Numbered from the stretch's first letter, positions 26,351 through 36,288 are shown. The stretch is 52,523 bases of DNA from Sedimenticola sp. (GCA_011051655.1 DRKS01000071.1:1-52523); one strand, 5' to 3'. Translations and numbers: made by a program. Notes: a model not told the origin generated them from the letters alone.

Positions 26351-27685
26351 ATGTCCTGGAACAACAAAATCATCTGGTCGGAAGGACTGTTCCTGCGGCC
26401 CCAGCACTTCCAGCAGCACGACCGCTACCTCGAAAGCCTGGTGCACGCCCGTTGCGGCGGCCTCTCATGCTGCGGCTGGGGCATCCGGGAGCTGGAGCTG
26501 GACGAAAACCTGCTGACCCTGGGAAAATTCGCCGTCACGCGATGCCAGGGCATCCTGCCGGACGGGACCCCTTTCAACATCCCGGCCGACGAAGAACCGC
26601 CGACCCCCCTGGAGATCCCCGAAGACGTTCACAATCAGATCCTGTACCTGGCGCTGCCGCTGCGCCAACCCGGCCTGACGGAAACGGCCGCCGGCAACGG
26701 CGACAACGGCATGACCCGCTACCTGCGCGCCGAAATGGAGGTCAACGACAGCAACGCCGGCGATCAGAACCCGGCCGCGCTGGAGGTCGGAAAGCTGCAC
26801 CTGCGGTTCATGCTGGAGCGGGACAATCTCAACGGCTTCACCTGCATCGGGCTGGCCCGGATTGTCGAATCCAAGGCCGACAAGCAGATCATCCTCGACA
26901 AGGAGTTCATCCCCCCCTGCCTGCATTACAACGCGACCCCGAAGCTGGCGGGTTTCATCAATGAGCTGCAGGGGCTCCTGCACCATCGCGGCAAGGCCAT
27001 TGCCGGCAGGATGACGGAGGCCGGACAAGGAGGCGTGGCGGAAATCGCGGACTTCATGCTGTTGCAGGTGGTCAACCGGCTGGAGCCCCTGACCGCCCAT
27101 CTGGCGGCCATAAAGGGGCTGCACCCCGAGACGCTGTACCGCTATCTGCTGCAAATGGCGGGGGAGCTGGCCACCTTCACCAGCAGCGGCCGGCGGCCGC
27201 CCGAGTTCCCCCTTTACCGCCATGACGACCTCCAGGCCAGCTTCGACCCCGTCATCCGGGAACTGCGCCAGGCCCTGAGCAAGGTGCTGGAGGAGCGGGC
27301 CATCGCCATCCCCCTGGAGGAACGCAAATACGGCTTCCGCGTCGCCCTGATCACCGACCGCAACCTCCTCAAGAACGCCAACTTCATCCTGGCGGCCCAT
27401 GCCGACATGAGCCCGGAGCTGCTGCGGAAACGCTTCCCCCCCCAGGTGAAGGTGGGCCCGGTGGAACAGATCCAGCAGTTCGTCAAGCTGGCGCTGCCGG
27501 GCATCGGCATGCGGCCGCTGCCGGTGGCGCCGCGGCAGATCCCCTACCATGCCGGTTTCACCTATTTCGAACTCGACCGGACCAGCGAATACTGGAAACA
27601 ACTGGAGGATTCGGGCGGTTTCGGGCTGCACATCGGCGGCGAATTCCCGGGACTGCAGCTTGAATTCTGGGCCGTGCGGGAGTGA
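26351..27685 (+). CDS. tssK: Type VI secretion baseplate protein TssK
   Basis: A 444-residue cytoplasmic protein that links the baseplate to the membrane complex. The start MSWNNKIIWSEGLFLRPQHFQQHDR is the conserved TssK N-terminus, so the ATG at 26351 is chosen over an in-frame ATG at 26309 inside tssJ. The length is normal for the family, and the segment PVEQIQQFVKLALPGI(G) near the end agrees. The next gene, tssL, starts 5 bases later. Confidence 0.96.
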   Translation: MSWNNKIIWSEGLFLRPQHFQQHDRYLESLVHARCGGLSCCGWGIRELELDENLLTLGKFAVTRCQGILPDGTPFNIPADEEPPTPLEIPEDVHNQILYLALPLRQPGLTETAAGNGDNGMTRYLRAEMEVNDSNAGDQNPAALEVGKLHLRFMLERDNLNGFTCIGLARIVESKADKQIILDKEFIPPCLHYNATPKLAGFINELQGLLHHRGKAIAGRMTEAGQGGVAEIADFMLLQVVNRLEPLTAHLAAIKGLHPETLYRYLLQMAGELATFTSSGRRPPEFPLYRHDDLQASFDPVIRELRQALSKVLEERAIAIPLEERKYGFRVALITDRNLLKNANFILAAHADMSPELLRKRFPPQVKVGPVEQIQQFVKLALPGIGMRPLPVAPRQIPYHAGFTYFELDRTSEYWKQLEDSGGFGLHIGGEFPGLQLEFWAVRE

Positions 27686-27690
27686 CCGCC

Positions 27691-29007
27691 ATGACCACCG
27701 ACGACCCCTTCTTCGATTCGGGCGGCGCCGACAAGACCATCATCCGCCCCCGGCCCGGCGGCAAGCGGCCCCCGGGGCCGACGGCCCCGCCTCCGCCGCC
27801 GCAGCAGCCCGGCCCCGCCGCCGCAAGGCTGCCGGACGCCGGACTGAACCCCCTGCTCAGCGCCGCCGCCCCCCTCCTCACCGTGGTGACCCAGCTGCGC
27901 AACACCCTCTCCCACCGGGACATCGAGGGCCTGCGCAACCGGCTGCTGGAAGAGGTCAGGCGGTTCGAGACCAACGCCCGGGCCAAGGGCGTGACGCCGG
28001 AAGCCACCCTGACCGCCCGCTACGTCCTGTGCGCCCTGATCGACGAAACGGTGCTGGGCACCCCCTGGGGAACCGAAAGCATCTGGAGCAAACAGGGACT
28101 GCTGATCAGCTTCCACAACGAGGCCTGGGGCGGAGAGAAATTCTTCCTGCTGCTGGACAGGCTGCTGCAGGATCCCGCCGGCAACCGGCACCTGCTGGAG
28201 CTCATGTATGTCTGCCTGACCCTCGGATTCGAGGGCCGCTACCGGGTGCTGGAAGGCGGCTACCGCCGGCTGGACGAGCTGCGCGAGCAGCTTTACCGCA
28301 CCCTGCGCCTCCAGTCCGGGGAGTTCGAACAGGACCTGTCGCCCCACTGGCAGGGCGTCACCGACAAGCGCAACCCCCTGATCCGCTACGTGCCCCTGTG
28401 GGTGCTCGCCGCCGTGGCCTGCGCCCTGCTACTGGCCATGTACAGCGGCTTCAGCATCAGCCTCAGCCGCGCGTCGGACCCGGTGCTGACCGCCCTGCAC
28501 AATGTGGGCAATGACGCCGCCACCATCCTGACCCGGCCCAAGCCCGAGGCGCCGCCGGCCCAGGCGCCAAGGCTGCGCCTGCTGCTCGCACAAGACATCC
28601 GCGACGGCCGGGTGGACCTGATAGAACAACGGGGCCAAACCACCATCCGCCTGCGCGGCGACGGCCTGTTCGGCTCGGGGAGCGACCGGGTGAACCCGGC
28701 CTTCGACCCCCTGCTGAGGCGCATCGGCGAGGCCCTGATGAGCGTCCCCGGCCGGGTCCTGATCACCGGCCACACGGACGACATCCCCATCCGCACCCTG
28801 CGCTTCCCCTCCAACTGGGACCTGTCCCAAAAGCGCGCCGAGGCAGTCGCCCGCAAGCTGGGGGCCGTCACCGGCTCCCCCGGCCGCTTCGCCTCCGAGG
28901 GACGGGCGGACACCGAGCCCCTGGCCCCCAACGACTCGTCCGCAAACCGGGCCCGCAACCGGCGGGTGGACATCATACTGATGGAGACGGGATGGAACCG
29001 CCCCTGA
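27691..29007 (+). CDS. tssL: Type VI secretion protein TssL (DotU/IcmH) with OmpA domain
   Basis: A 438-residue inner-membrane protein, read from ATG at 27691 with GGGAG eight bases upstream (a GTG at 27682 is also possible). After a Pro-rich head it has the DotU/IcmH domain (YVLCALIDETVLGTPWG, SFHNEAWGGEKFF, GFEGRYR). One membrane helix lies at about 232–255 (LWVLAAVACALLLAMYSG). The C-terminal OmpA-like peptidoglycan-binding domain (about 320–438) carries GHTDDIPI, NWDLSQKRAEAV and NRARNRRVDI. This is the extended form of TssL that anchors itself to the cell wall. Confidence 0.96.
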   Translation: MTTDDPFFDSGGADKTIIRPRPGGKRPPGPTAPPPPPQQPGPAAARLPDAGLNPLLSAAAPLLTVVTQLRNTLSHRDIEGLRNRLLEEVRRFETNARAKGVTPEATLTARYVLCALIDETVLGTPWGTESIWSKQGLLISFHNEAWGGEKFFLLLDRLLQDPAGNRHLLELMYVCLTLGFEGRYRVLEGGYRRLDELREQLYRTLRLQSGEFEQDLSPHWQGVTDKRNPLIRYVPLWVLAAVACALLLAMYSGFSISLSRASDPVLTALHNVGNDAATILTRPKPEAPPAQAPRLRLLLAQDIRDGRVDLIEQRGQTTIRLRGDGLFGSGSDRVNPAFDPLLRRIGEALMSVPGRVLITGHTDDIPIRTLRFPSNWDLSQKRAEAVARKLGAVTGSPGRFASEGRADTEPLAPNDSSANRARNRRVDIILMETGWNRP

Positions 29008-29034
29008 CGCATACCGCCACATTCGCCTGAAAAG

Positions 29035-32000
29035 ATGAAGAAAATCCTAGGCTTCCTGAGAAACCCCCTGCTGCTGTCCCTGCTGGGCGTCACGGCACTC
29101 GCCCTGCTGGTCTGGTTCATCGGCCCCCTGGTGGCCGTTGCCGGATACGAACCCCTGGCGCCGGAACTGAACCGCGCCATCGCCATCGGCGCCATCCTGG
29201 CCCTGTGGGCGCTGAACCGGCTGCGGATCTTCCTGGCCTCCAGGCGCAGGAACAGTGAAATAATCGACGGCCTGGCAAGCTCCTCCGCCGCCCCCCTGGA
29301 CGCGGCGGGAATGGAATCCGCCGAAGAAATCGCCCTCATCAAACAGCGCTTCGAAGAGGCCCTGGACCTGCTGAAGAAGGCCAGGCTGGATCACCGCCAC
29401 GGGCGCAACTTTCTCTATCAACTGCCCTGGTACCTGATCATCGGCCCCCCCGGCAGCGGCAAAACCACCGCCCTGGTCAACTCGGGCCTGCGTTTCCCCC
29501 TGGCGGAACAGCTCGGCGCCGACGCCGTCCGCGGCATCGGCGGCACCCGCAACTGCGACTGGTGGTTCACCGATGAGGCGGTGCTGCTGGACACCGCCGG
29601 CCGCTACACCACCCAGGACAGCTACGAGGAGGTGGACCGGGCGGCCTGGACGGGCTTCCTCGAGCTGCTGAAAAAATACCGCCGGCGCCGCCCCATCAAC
29701 GGGGTGCTGGTCGCCATCAGCGTGGCCGACCTGCTGCGCCAGACCGAGGCGGAACGGGCCGCCCATGCCCGGGCCATCAAGCGGCGCATCCAGGAACTGC
29801 ACCAGCACTTCGGCATTCGTTTTCCCGTCTACCTGCTGTTCACCAAGTGCGACCTCATCGCCGGCTTCATGGAGTTCTTCGCCAACCTGGGGCGGGGGGA
29901 GCGCGCCCAGGTGCTGGGCATGACCTTCCCCCTGGACGAGGAGGAGGCCCGGCAGGGGGCCGCCGGGCGCTTCTCCACCGAATTCGACCTCCTGCTCCAA
30001 AGCCTGAACCACCGCCTGCTGGAGCGCCTGCAGGAAGAGCGGGACCCCCAGCGCCGCAGCCTGATCTATACCTTCCCCCAGCAGTTCGCCGCCCTGAAGG
30101 ATATCGCCGACCCCTTCATCGCCGAGATCTTCCAGCCCAGCAGGTTCGAGGAGCACCCCATGCTGCGGGGGATCTATTTCACCAGCGGCACCCAGGAAGG
30201 CAGCCCCATAGACCGCATCATGGGCGCCGTGGCCACCACCTTCGGCCTGGACCGCCAGGCCCTGCCCGCCTTCGCCGGCCAGGGCAAGAGCTTTTTCATC
30301 ACCCGGCTGCTGCGGGAGGTGATCTTCCAGGAGGCCGGGCTGGCCGGCACCAACCTGCGCCTGGAGCGGCAGCGGGCCTGGCTGCAGGGCGGGGCCTATG
30401 CGGCAACCCTGGCCCTCACCGCACTGGCCGCCGCCGCCTGGTTCACCAGCTACACCCGCAACCAGGGCTATATCAAGGAGGTGCAGGCCCAGGTCGACAC
30501 GGCCCAGAAGCAGATCGAAGGCATAGTGCCCGGCCAGCGGGATCTTCTCGCCATCCTGCCGGTGCTGAACATGGTGCGGGATCTCCCCGGCAGCTACGGC
30601 AGCCAGGACTACAGCAGGCCCTGGCTGATGGGGCTGGGGCTCTACCAGGGCGACAAGCTGGGCGCCCAGGCCCGCTCCGTGTACCAGCGCCTGTTGGTGC
30701 GGGCCTTCCTGCCGCGGATCATCCTGCGCCTGGAGGACCAACTGCGTGAAGGTTCGGGCAACCCGGACTTTCTCTACGAGGCCCTGAAGGTCTACCTGAT
30801 GCTGGACGACCGGGACCACTTCGACGCCAAAACGGTGCAGGCGTGGATGGTGCTGGACTGGGAGCACAATCTGCCACGGGACATCCCCACCCGGCAGCGC
30901 CGGCAATTGCAGGCCCACCTGGGCGCCCTGCTGGAGAGCGAATTCCATCCCCTGCCCATCGCCCTGGACGAGGACCTGATCAGCCAGGCCAGGGGAATAC
31001 TGAAGCGGATCCCCCTGGAGCAACGGATCTACGTACAGCTCAAACAGGCGGATCTGGGCAAGGGCATCCCCGACTTCCTCATCAGCAAGGCGGCCGGCCC
31101 GGACGCCCCCCAGGTCTTCGCGCGCAAAAGCGGCAAGCCCCTCAACCAGGGCATCCCCGGCCTGTACACCTACGACGGCTATCACAAGGCATTCCTGCGG
31201 GAAGGCCCCGCCCTCATCGCCAGCCTGGCGAGTGAAAGCTGGGTGCTCGGCATCCACAAAGAGATCTCTCCGGAATCGGAAGGGCTCCAAGAACTCATCG
31301 GCAACGTCCGCAAACGCTACCTGGACGACTATATCCGGCAATGGGAAGAGCTGCTGGCCGATATCAAAATCATCCCCTTCACCAGCCTGCGCCAGGGGGT
31401 GGAGGTGCTGCGCATCCTGTCGGGACCGGACTCCCCCATCAAGAAGCTGCTGGTTGCGGTGGAGAGGGAAACCAACCTGATCCGCCCCCGGGACGGGGGC
31501 GCCGCCATGCTGGAGCAGGCGGGCGCCAAGATCTCCTCCATCAGGAACCGGCTGGAAGGGCTGTTCGGCGAGGCCGCGAAAACCCTCCCCGATGCGGCCC
31601 TGGCCAGGCCGGAGCAGGCGGTGGCGAAACGCTTCGAAGCGCTCAACCGGCAGGTGCAGCAGCCGGCGGACGGCCCGCCGCCGCTGGAGAAGACCCTGGC
31701 CCTGCTGAACGAACTGTTCATCTACCTGAACTCCGTCGCCAGCGCCGCCGACCGCGGGGGCGCCGCCCTCGAGGCCGCCAAGACCCAGGCAAGGGCGGGC
31801 AGCGATCTGATGGTCCGGCTGGGGGCCGGGGCCAAGCGCCAGCCCAAACCCATAAGGGGATGGCTCCAAAGCGTGGCCCGGGGGACATCCAGCCTGTTCC
31901 TGAGCGATGTGCGCACCCAGCTCAACGCCGTCTGGAACTCCACCGTCCTGCCCTTCTGCAACAAGGCCCTGAGCAAGCGTTATCCCCTGGACCGCACCAG

Positions 32001-32607
32001 CCGGCGCGAGGCGACGCTGGAAGACTTCGGGCGTTTTTTCGGCCCCAACGGCCTCATGGACGAATTCTTCCAGCAATACCTGCAACCCTTCGTGGACAGC
32101 TCCGGCCCGACCTGGCGCTGGCGGCGCTCCCTGGGGATCCCCAACCGGGTCCTCCGGGAATTCCAGCACGCCGCCTCCATCCGGGAGACCTTCTTCCGCG
32201 GCGACGGGCAACGGCCCGCCATCACCTTCGAGCTGCTCCCCCTCAGGCTGGACGCCAACATCACCCAGTTCCTGCTCGACCTGGAGGGGCAGAAGCTCGA
32301 ATACCGCCACGGCCCCACCCGCCTGAGCAAGCTCCAGTGGCCCGGCCCCGAGCCCGCCGGCGGTGTGCGGCTGGTATTCGTCGACATCAACGGCAACCGC
32401 TACAGCATCGCCCGGGACGGGCCCTGGGCCTGGTTCCGCATCCTGGACGACGCAACGCTGGAGGCCACGGACAGGCCCGACCGTTTCCATGTCACCTTCA
32501 ACGTGAAAAGCCACAAGGCCAGCTATGAGCTGCGGCTCAGCAGCAGCGTGCTGAACCCCTTCCGGCCCGGGACCCTGAGAGAATTCAACTGCCCCGGCAG
32601 ACTATGA
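29035..32607 (+). CDS. tssM: Type VI secretion membrane protein TssM (IcmF)
   Basis: An 1190-residue inner-membrane protein bridging TssL to TssJ. Two membrane helices near the N-terminus (about 11–30 and 48–66) and a third at about 453–470 are seen. The cytoplasmic domain has an intact Walker A motif, GPPGSGKT (137–144), and the D-x2-G motif LLDTAGRY, so NTP binding is likely. The long periplasmic part ends with RFHVTFNVKSHKASYELRL and a C-terminal TssJ-binding region. Normal length. The stop overlaps the start of the next gene (ATGA at 32604). Confidence 0.97.
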   Translation: MKKILGFLRNPLLLSLLGVTALALLVWFIGPLVAVAGYEPLAPELNRAIAIGAILALWALNRLRIFLASRRRNSEIIDGLASSSAAPLDAAGMESAEEIALIKQRFEEALDLLKKARLDHRHGRNFLYQLPWYLIIGPPGSGKTTALVNSGLRFPLAEQLGADAVRGIGGTRNCDWWFTDEAVLLDTAGRYTTQDSYEEVDRAAWTGFLELLKKYRRRRPINGVLVAISVADLLRQTEAERAAHARAIKRRIQELHQHFGIRFPVYLLFTKCDLIAGFMEFFANLGRGERAQVLGMTFPLDEEEARQGAAGRFSTEFDLLLQSLNHRLLERLQEERDPQRRSLIYTFPQQFAALKDIADPFIAEIFQPSRFEEHPMLRGIYFTSGTQEGSPIDRIMGAVATTFGLDRQALPAFAGQGKSFFITRLLREVIFQEAGLAGTNLRLERQRAWLQGGAYAATLALTALAAAAWFTSYTRNQGYIKEVQAQVDTAQKQIEGIVPGQRDLLAILPVLNMVRDLPGSYGSQDYSRPWLMGLGLYQGDKLGAQARSVYQRLLVRAFLPRIILRLEDQLREGSGNPDFLYEALKVYLMLDDRDHFDAKTVQAWMVLDWEHNLPRDIPTRQRRQLQAHLGALLESEFHPLPIALDEDLISQARGILKRIPLEQRIYVQLKQADLGKGIPDFLISKAAGPDAPQVFARKSGKPLNQGIPGLYTYDGYHKAFLREGPALIASLASESWVLGIHKEISPESEGLQELIGNVRKRYLDDYIRQWEELLADIKIIPFTSLRQGVEVLRILSGPDSPIKKLLVAVERETNLIRPRDGGAAMLEQAGAKISSIRNRLEGLFGEAAKTLPDAALARPEQAVAKRFEALNRQVQQPADGPPPLEKTLALLNELFIYLNSVASAADRGGAALEAAKTQARAGSDLMVRLGAGAKRQPKPIRGWLQSVARGTSSLFLSDVRTQLNAVWNSTVLPFCNKALSKRYPLDRTSRREATLEDFGRFFGPNGLMDEFFQQYLQPFVDSSGPTWRWRRSLGIPNRVLREFQHAASIRETFFRGDGQRPAITFELLPLRLDANITQFLLDLEGQKLEYRHGPTRLSKLQWPGPEPAGGVRLVFVDINGNRYSIARDGPWAWFRILDDATLEATDRPDRFHVTFNVKSHKASYELRLSSSVLNPFRPGTLREFNCPGRL

Positions 32608-33353
32608 CCCGAAACGACGACAAGCAGGCCGGCTTCTACGGCAAGGTCCCGACCCACGGGGATTTCGTCTCCCGCCGGCTGCCCCGCAGTTTCATCGATC
32701 CCTGGGACCACTGGCTCCAGGGGGCCATCGCCTCCAGCCGGGAACAGCTCGCCGGGGACTGGCTGGACATCTATCTGACCAGCCCCATCTGGCGCTTCGT
32801 GCTGTCCCCCGGCATTTGCGCCGAAACCTGCTGGGCCGGGGTGCTGATGCCGAGCGTGGACCGGGTGGGACGCTACTACCCCCTCACCCTGGGCTGCACC
32901 CTGCCGGCCGGCGTGAACCCGCTGCAGATCGTCAATGGCAGTGACGCCTGGTTCCGGCAGTCGGAAGAGCTGCTGCTGACCTGCCTGGAGGACGACTTCA
33001 GCCTGGAATCATTCGACAAACAGGTATTGGAACTGGGCTCCCCCCTCGACTGCAATCCCGAATCGCAGATCCCAACGGCCGACCCGGTCCGGAACCAGGC
33101 GGGAGGCAGCGCCTGGCGCCTGCCCCTGGCCGACCCGGCCAGCCTGCGCGGCCTCTGCCCCGGTCTCGCCCGGCAACTGCTCAAGGAACTGTTCTTCGCC
33201 TACAGCCTCTGGTGGACATCGGGGTCCCACCGCATCGACCCATCGCTTCTGATCTGCCAGGGACTGCCCCCCCTCGACGGTTTCTCCGCATTGCTCTCCG
33301 GCGCATGGGAAGAGCGCGGCTGGCGGGAGAAGAGACTTGGCCCCGCCGCCTGA
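32604..33353 (+). CDS. tagF: T6SS-associated protein TagF (ImpM type)
   Basis: A 249-residue protein with the TagF N-terminus GFYGKVPTHGDFVSRRLPRSFIDPWDHWLQ and the WAGVLMPSVDRVGRYYPL segment. TagF acts as a post-translational repressor in T6SSs with the PpkA/PppA switch. Fused TagF–PppA proteins exist elsewhere; here they are two neighbouring genes. It overlaps tssM by 4 bases. Confidence 0.94.
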   Translation: MTRNDDKQAGFYGKVPTHGDFVSRRLPRSFIDPWDHWLQGAIASSREQLAGDWLDIYLTSPIWRFVLSPGICAETCWAGVLMPSVDRVGRYYPLTLGCTLPAGVNPLQIVNGSDAWFRQSEELLLTCLEDDFSLESFDKQVLELGSPLDCNPESQIPTADPVRNQAGGSAWRLPLADPASLRGLCPGLARQLLKELFFAYSLWWTSGSHRIDPSLLICQGLPPLDGFSALLSGAWEERGWREKRLGPAA

Positions 33354-33371
33354 GGTGCCGGCAGGCGGATC

Positions 33372-34154
33372 ATGACCACCACCAGGCCTTTCCGCTGGGA
33401 GTCCGCCTGCCAGACCCACACCGGCATGGTGCGCCAGATCAATGAGGACGCCTGCCTGATGCTGCCCCATGCCGGGCTCTGGCTGGTGGCCGACGGCATG
33501 GGCGGACATGCCGCCGGCGACCTGGCGAGCCGGATTGCGGTGGAGGCGCTGCGGGACATCCCGCCGCCCGCCAGCCTCGGCGCCTTTGTGGATGAGGTCC
33601 GCCGGCGCCTGGAGGCCGCCAACACCCGGCTGCTCCAAGAGGCGGCCCGGCTGGCAAAACCCACCATCGGGGCCACCGTCGCCGTGCTGCTCGCCTACCG
33701 GAATCACGGCGTCTGCCTGTGGGCGGGCGACAGCCGCATCTACCTCTACCGCGACCGCCGGCTGCGCCAGTTGACCCGTGACCACAGCCAGGTGGAAGAA
33801 ATGGTCGCCGAAGGCATCCTCAGCCGCGAACAGGCCGAAAACCACCCGGCGGCCAACATCGTCACCCGGGCGCTGGGCGGGGCCGACGAACTGGAACTGG
33901 ACACGGGAATCCATGAACTCCGGGACAACGATGTCTTTCTCCTGTGCTCCGACGGCCTGTACAAGGAACTCGGCGACACGGATATCGCCCCCCTCCTGGA
34001 GGGGAAAGACATCCGGCAGACCGCCCGGGACCTGGTGGACCTCACCCTGCACAGGGGCGCGCGGGACAATGTCACCGTGGTGGTGGTCCGCATCCTCATG
34101 ACCCAACCGCCAGGCGCGGCCTCCCCCGGGCCCGCGACAATGACGAATGGATAA
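33372..34154 (+). CDS. pppA: PP2C-type Ser/Thr phosphatase PppA
   Basis: A 260-residue PPM/PP2C phosphatase. The metal-binding motifs are intact: the NEDA site near residue 24, LVADGMGGHAAGD (about 38–50), WAGDSRIYLYRD and FLLCSDGLY, with DNVTVVVV near the end. PppA removes the Thr phosphate that PpkA adds to TagH, and so turns the T6SS down. It overlaps the kinase gene by 8 bases (34147–34154), an arrangement that fits tight balance of the two enzymes. Confidence 0.95.
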   Translation: MTTTRPFRWESACQTHTGMVRQINEDACLMLPHAGLWLVADGMGGHAAGDLASRIAVEALRDIPPPASLGAFVDEVRRRLEAANTRLLQEAARLAKPTIGATVAVLLAYRNHGVCLWAGDSRIYLYRDRRLRQLTRDHSQVEEMVAEGILSREQAENHPAANIVTRALGGADELELDTGIHELRDNDVFLLCSDGLYKELGDTDIAPLLEGKDIRQTARDLVDLTLHRGARDNVTVVVVRILMTQPPGAASPGPATMTNG

Positions 34155-35373
34155 AATCCAGGTCGCCAATTACAGAATCGAGAAGGAGATCGGCCGCGGG
34201 GGCATGGCAACGGTCTATCTGGCCATCCAGGAATCACTGGAACGCAAGGTGGCACTGAAGGTGATGTCCCCCGCCCTGGCAGCGGACCCCCTCTTCTGCA
34301 AGAGCTTCCTCAGGGAAGGAAAAATCATCGCCCAGTTCAATCATCCCAATATCATCGTCATCTACGACATCGGGGTATCGAATTTCAATTACTACATGGC
34401 CATGGAATATGTGGGAGGCGGAAGCCTCAGCGCCCGCATCGAAAAGGGCCTGTCCCCACAGACCGCCCTCACCATCATGCGCCAGGTGGGCGGCGCGCTG
34501 GGATACGCCCATGAGCGGGGATTCATACACCGGGACGTGAAGCCGGCCAACATCCTGTTCCGCGACGACGGAACGGCCCTGCTGACCGATTTCGGCATTG
34601 CAAAATCCATCGGGACGGCGGGAGAGCTGACCCAGATGGGCTACATGGCCGGGACGCCCTACTATATGAGCCCTGAGCAGGCCACCGGCAAAAAGGCCGA
34701 TGCGCGCTCCGATCTCTACAGCCTCGGCATCCTGTTCCACGAGATGCTGACCGGCAAAAAACCCTATGTGGCGGACGAGACCATCGCCGTCATGAACATG
34801 CACCTGAACAGCCCCCTGCCCCGGCTGCCGGCCCGGTTTGCGCAATTCCAGCCCTTTCTCGACCGGCTGATCGCCAAGGACCCCGATGACCGGTTCTCAT
34901 CGGCGGCCGAAATGATTCGCGCCCTCGAGCAGGCCGGGACCGGGGCGACACGGATAATGCCGCCGCCGGCCAAGACCCGCATCATGACGCCGGCCGCCGA
35001 AACCAGGCAATATGAAAAACCCCGGCCGGCCAAGGCCGGGCGCAAAGGCGGCCGCCTGGCGGGGGCCGCTGTCGGCCTGGCCGTTCTGCTCATCGCCGGC
35101 GCCTTTTATCTCATGCGCGAACCGGCCGTCCAGCCGCCGTCCACCCAAGAAGAGACCGCGCCGTCCCGTCCCTCTTTGTCCCAGGCCGAAAAAGAGAAAA
35201 TAGCCCGGCTGCTGGAGGCGGCCGAGGCCCACCTGGCGGTGGGCCGCCTGCGGGAGCCCCCCGGCAGCAACGCCTACGAGGCCTACCGCATGGTGCTGGA
35301 CATCGACCCAGCCAACCGGCGGGCCCTGAACGGCATGGAAGAGATCAAGCGGATCGAAGCCGCACAGCAATAG
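34147..35373 (+). CDS. ppkA: PpkA-type membrane Ser/Thr protein kinase
   Basis: A 408-residue Hanks-type kinase. The kinase domain (1–265) has GRGGMA (16–21), K38, HRDVKPANI (D130), DFG (148–150) and the AGTPYYMSPEQ segment. One membrane helix lies at about 303–322. The short periplasmic tail (about 345–408) includes VGRLREPPGSNAYEAYRMVL, nearly identical in pattern to the tail of the kinase at 15850. It lacks the long von Willebrand domain of some PpkA proteins. It probably phosphorylates TagH and starts T6SS assembly. Confidence 0.94.
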   Translation: MDKIQVANYRIEKEIGRGGMATVYLAIQESLERKVALKVMSPALAADPLFCKSFLREGKIIAQFNHPNIIVIYDIGVSNFNYYMAMEYVGGGSLSARIEKGLSPQTALTIMRQVGGALGYAHERGFIHRDVKPANILFRDDGTALLTDFGIAKSIGTAGELTQMGYMAGTPYYMSPEQATGKKADARSDLYSLGILFHEMLTGKKPYVADETIAVMNMHLNSPLPRLPARFAQFQPFLDRLIAKDPDDRFSSAAEMIRALEQAGTGATRIMPPPAKTRIMTPAAETRQYEKPRPAKAGRKGGRLAGAAVGLAVLLIAGAFYLMREPAVQPPSTQEETAPSRPSLSQAEKEKIARLLEAAEAHLAVGRLREPPGSNAYEAYRMVLDIDPANRRALNGMEEIKRIEAAQQ

Positions 35374-35376
35374 GGC

Positions 35377-36228
35377 TCAGCGCTCCATTTCATCCCGCAC
35401 CGCCCGCAGCACCACAGGCCAATACCGGTCCCAGCAGCAACGGTGATCGAGGCCCTCCACGACCACCACCCGGGCATGCCCCCGGCCCGCAACGGCGGCC
35501 CGGACCAGGGCGGGCGGAACCCTTTCATCCCCGGCGCCGACATAGTGAATCTGCCTGATCCGCTCCGGCAGGGGGGGGCCGTCCGCCGGATTCAAAGAGC
35601 CTTCCAGGGCGCTGTAACCATGATGGGCGGCCCAGGCCCTGACATCCAGATTGGCCCCAAGGGTCACGACCATCATGGTTTGCGCAAAGCGCCCGGCCAG
35701 CAGCATGGCCAGGACCCCTCCCCCGCTGTGGCCGAAAAGGACCAGGCGGCGCACATCATGCCTTTGCAGATAACCGCCCAAGGCGGCGGCCATGCTGGCG
35801 ACGACCTTTTCCGAATAACGCCCGTCCGTCCAATGGGAGGGGTTGCAGGGAGGCGTCTGCGCCAATCCGAAATAACAGGGCCTCCCGAGGTACAGGGAGG
35901 GGGCGCCGTCCATGGCCATGAGCCGCAGCATCAGCGGATCATCCGGCGTCGGATCGGGCGAGACGAGATTTTTCCTTATCCAGGGCGTGCCGTCGCCTTC
36001 GACATAGACATGCAGGGGGGAGCCGGGCGATGGGACGCCCTTGCGGTAGACGACATGCTGAAAACCCTCCCCTGACAGCATGCCGCGCTCATAACCCAAT
36101 TGCAGCGCCAGCCTGTCACTGCGCCCGGCCGGCCCGGCGCATGCCTGGACCAGCAGGGCGGCGACGGCCGTACAGAGAAAACGGCGCCATTTTCCGCCCC
36201 TGCGATGACAGCGGTTGGACCCGGCCAT
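35377..36228 (-). CDS. Lipoprotein alpha/beta hydrolase
   Basis: About 283 residues read from ATG at 36228 (an ATG at 36252 is also possible). A lipoprotein-type signal ends in LVQAC. The hydrolase fold shows HVYVEGDGTPW near the N-terminus, the nucleophile elbow GHSGGG, the acid site VGAGDERVPP and the histidine region VEGLDHRCCW. The substrate is unknown. It ends 3 bases from the stop of ppkA and diverges from the caspase-like gene at 36289. An envelope lipase or esterase is the simplest guess; with no immunity gene it does not look like a T6SS effector. Confidence 0.78.
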   Translation of the reverse strand: MAGSNRCHRRGGKWRRFLCTAVAALLVQACAGPAGRSDRLALQLGYERGMLSGEGFQHVVYRKGVPSPGSPLHVYVEGDGTPWIRKNLVSPDPTPDDPLMLRLMAMDGAPSLYLGRPCYFGLAQTPPCNPSHWTDGRYSEKVVASMAAALGGYLQRHDVRRLVLFGHSGGGVLAMLLAGRFAQTMMVVTLGANLDVRAWAAHHGYSALEGSLNPADGPPLPERIRQIHYVGAGDERVPPALVRAAVAGRGHARVVVVEGLDHRCCWDRYWPVVLRAVRDEMER

Positions 36229-36288
36229 CCGTTGTGGTTCAATGAACGCCATGCCCCTATTATGCAACAGCAAAGGGAATCCTTGGCC

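Noticed and set aside
29047..32514. Very long open frame on the minus strand opposite tssM
   Set aside because: High GC content creates long antisense frames. Its translation is Gly/Gln/Val-rich with no domain, whereas the plus strand holds a full TssM.
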